NCBI RefSeq assembly: GCF_905147045.1
Contig: NC_065914.1
Coordinates: 4,030,001 to 4,094,000, forward strand
DNA: 64,000 bases
Origin: Nymphalis io
Taxonomy: Eukaryota; Arthropoda; Insecta; Lepidoptera; Nymphalidae
Reading direction: 5' to 3'
Position 1 is the stretch's first letter. Every line of letters starts with the position of its first letter. The notes below the pieces were generated by a model. The model worked only from the letters and a program-made list of their open reading frames with translations. It did no database searches and was not told the DNA's origin. Shown piece by piece: positions 63,247 to 64,000 of the stretch. The translations under genes were made by a program, and so were the position numbers.

Positions 63247-63906
63247 GTTTTACATGTCCATTCTATGCGTTCAACCTAACATCACGCTGAATTTCATTAA
63301 AATCTGTTCAGTGATTTAGACGTGAAAGCATAACAGAACGTGGGGCTCGCCGGTGCGAGTGCGAGTGCGATTCCCCCACTGTCCACGTGGAGGAAACGCG
63401 TGACGCGTTTTTCCAGCGTTAAAAAAAACCAGGTTGTTTTGTTTATAAGAAAACATAAATTTAATAATAATATACTATTCTTTAAAACATATTGAAGGTG
63501 AATAAAAATATTCCACGATTTAGAATCTTAATTTATTGCTGAATGGAATTGTTTTCAGTGACTGAGGTCACGAGCTGACTCCACAATGAAAATCCATGTT
63601 TGTCTGTTAGACTTTCACGCGTTAACTACTCATCCGAGCATCATGAAACATTGTACACATGTTGTCTGGGGTACAGAGTGACACCTGCCCCTCCCTCACA
63701 TGCAAAAACTAGTAAAAAATAACCCTTACCTAACATAAGGGAGTGGTTAATAACACCCCCAAAGCAATACGCAACGATCAGCAGCATTGGCCAGCTCATG
63801 TGCTGGACTATCGGCATCATGGCGACCTGGGTCAGCACCATGCCAGTGACCACCCATTTGAACATGGGATCGTAACCGTAGAGCTTCTTGATTTCTGGAT
63901 ATTTTT
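54339..63906 (-). CDS. ifc: sphingolipid delta-4 desaturase (5'-partial)
   Basis: The enzyme introduces the 4,5-trans double bond of dihydroceramide to make ceramide, in the ER membrane. It is Drosophila infertile crescent, vertebrate DEGS1. Exons in transcript order: 63730-63906, 60178-60317, 58911-59124, 58328-58393, 57193-57338 and 54339-54479, with phases 1,0,1,1,0 at successive joins. They encode about 293 residues. The three histidine boxes of membrane desaturases are intact: HEIAH and HLEHH in the second visible exon, HNEHH in the fifth. Other family-typical blocks are LPIGIPISISFKKYH, GHFISEHYMF and YSYYGPLNWITFNVGYHNEH. Family proteins are about 320 residues, so roughly the first 29, including the start and any myristoylation glycine, lie beyond the right edge. 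Stop codon TAG at 54339-54341. Confidence 0.95.
55855..56405 (+). repeat. repeat family E split by a LINE tail
   Basis: Halves 55855-56000 and 56300-56405; in the terminal intron of ifc. Confidence 0.65.
56005..56295 (+). mobile_element. LINE 3' tail inserted in a family-E repeat
   Basis: Contains GTTGTCTGGAAGAGATCACT, GATAAGACCGCC and ends GTGTGCAATAAAGTTG, like the tail at 32937-33205. The family-E repeat continues on both sides (55855-56000 and 56300-56405). No clear target duplication. Confidence 0.55.
56440..56732 (-). mobile_element. SINE family B with 14 bp target duplication
   Basis: Flanked by TTTATTTTAACATA at 56426-56439 and 56733-56746; in an ifc intron. Confidence 0.9.
57352..57943 (-). 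mobile_element. SINE family B split by a family-A SINE
   Basis: Two halves, 57352-57560 and 57857-57943, separated by the family-A copy. The left end is 14 bases from the acceptor of an ifc exon. Confidence 0.88.
57561..57856 (+). mobile_element. SINE family A, full-length copy
   Basis: Reference copy for family A in this window. Sense strand starts ACTGGTGGTAGGGCTTTGTG, contains CCACTCATCAGATATTCTACC and CAGTGTAATTACAGGC, and ends near TACCATCAGGTGGCCCATATG followed by TATA and an A-run; about 290 bases. It is a non-autonomous retroposon whose 3' region matches the tail of the LINE at 28385-32068. This copy sits inside a family-B SINE in an ifc intron. Confidence 0.9.
59237..59450 (+). mobile_element. 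SINE family A, diverged, in an ifc intron
   Basis: Ends TACCTATAATAAATAAAAA. A second, older reverse-orientation fragment follows at about 59500-59630. Confidence 0.7.
61018..61312 (+). repeat. repeat family E
   Basis: Reference copy for an AT-rich dispersed repeat of about 290-400 bases. Landmarks in order: ATTCATTATGGATTTG, AATGTCAGCGAAGTTGTTAT, TGGAATAGTGTTTTATT, ATTAATCAAGAACCGTTTGT, GCAGAGCTATTAG and GATTGGAATAGGCTATA. I see neither a tRNA head, an A-tail nor terminal inverted repeats, so the class is open. Confidence 0.7.
61763..61950 (+). mobile_element. family G retroposon with 14 bp target duplication
   Basis: A 188-base GC-rich insert in an ifc intron, flanked by AGAGCATTCTATCA (61749-61762 and 61951-61964). 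It ends GAAACGCGTAACGCGTTTTT, CCAGCGTT and an A-run. A 5'-truncated product of target-primed reverse transcription. Other copies are at 19060-19150 (minus), 24425-24655 (minus) and 63335-63428 (plus). Confidence 0.85.
62956..63188 (+). mobile_element. SINE family A in ifc intron, followed by (TA)n
   Basis: The A-run passes directly into a TA microsatellite at 63189-63240. Confidence 0.8.
63187..63241. repeat. (TA)n microsatellite
   Basis: About 26 TA units grown from the A-tail of a family-A SINE. Confidence 0.95.
63335..63428 (+). mobile_element. family G retroposon, 3' end
   Basis: Ends GTGACGCGTTTTTCCAGCGT plus an A-run; in the ifc intron nearest the right edge. Confidence 0.65.
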
Positions 63907-64000
63907 CTGTAAAAAATATGTTAAAATTTAATGTGACTGCCATTATATTTCCCACAGCTGGGCTATGGACTACTTTTGAGGAGGCGGTTTAAAGCTTTCA

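Overview
This is AT-rich animal nuclear DNA from a moth or butterfly (Lepidoptera). The evidence is GT-AG spliced genes with small exons in SINE-filled introns, four interspersed tRNA-derived or A-tailed SINE families of lepidopteran type, RTE and CR1/L2-like LINEs, and gene content (diaphanous, infertile crescent). No prokaryotic gene organisation, CRISPR array or viral genome is present. Most short open frames are chance or lie inside repeats.

Layout, left to right. (1) 560-34099, minus strand: the first three coding exons of the formin gene diaphanous (dia). Coding exon 1 (34067-34099) is separated from exon 2 (1562-1735) by a 32.3 kb intron; exon 3 is 560-661 and the gene continues off the left edge. 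The intron is packed with repeats and holds a three-level nest of retroelements at about 27.4-33.2 kb: an old LINE 3' end, split by a truncated RTE element (18 bp target duplication), split by a 3.7 kb LINE with an intact endonuclease/reverse transcriptase frame (5 bp target duplication, poly-A). (2) 34.1-36.7 kb: the divergent upstream region of dia and the next gene. (3) 36741-39896, plus strand: a small gene with two complete LIM domains spread over four exons; its last exon is uncertain. (4) 41297-45963, plus strand: a six-exon gene for a 252-residue four-transmembrane protein, probably of the insect Pasiflora family. (5) 46.0-54.3 kb: intergenic, AT-rich, with scattered SINEs. (6) 54339-63906, minus strand: six exons of the sphingolipid delta-4 desaturase gene (infertile crescent/DEGS1), complete except for the first about 29 residues, which lie beyond the right edge. 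It is convergent with the four-transmembrane gene.

The genes do not form a pathway; they are ordinary neighbours in a eukaryotic genome. The main interest is in the repeats: nested insertions with readable target duplications, a SINE that shares its 3' tail with the intact LINE of the same window, SINEs sitting against splice sites of three genes, a perfect 73 bp hairpin repeat, a 2.6 kb segment between 250 bp inverted repeats, and a decayed domain resembling a restriction-like endonuclease. Exon boundaries were set by eye from splice consensus, reading phase and remembered family sequence. Repeat ends are approximate unless a target duplication is given.
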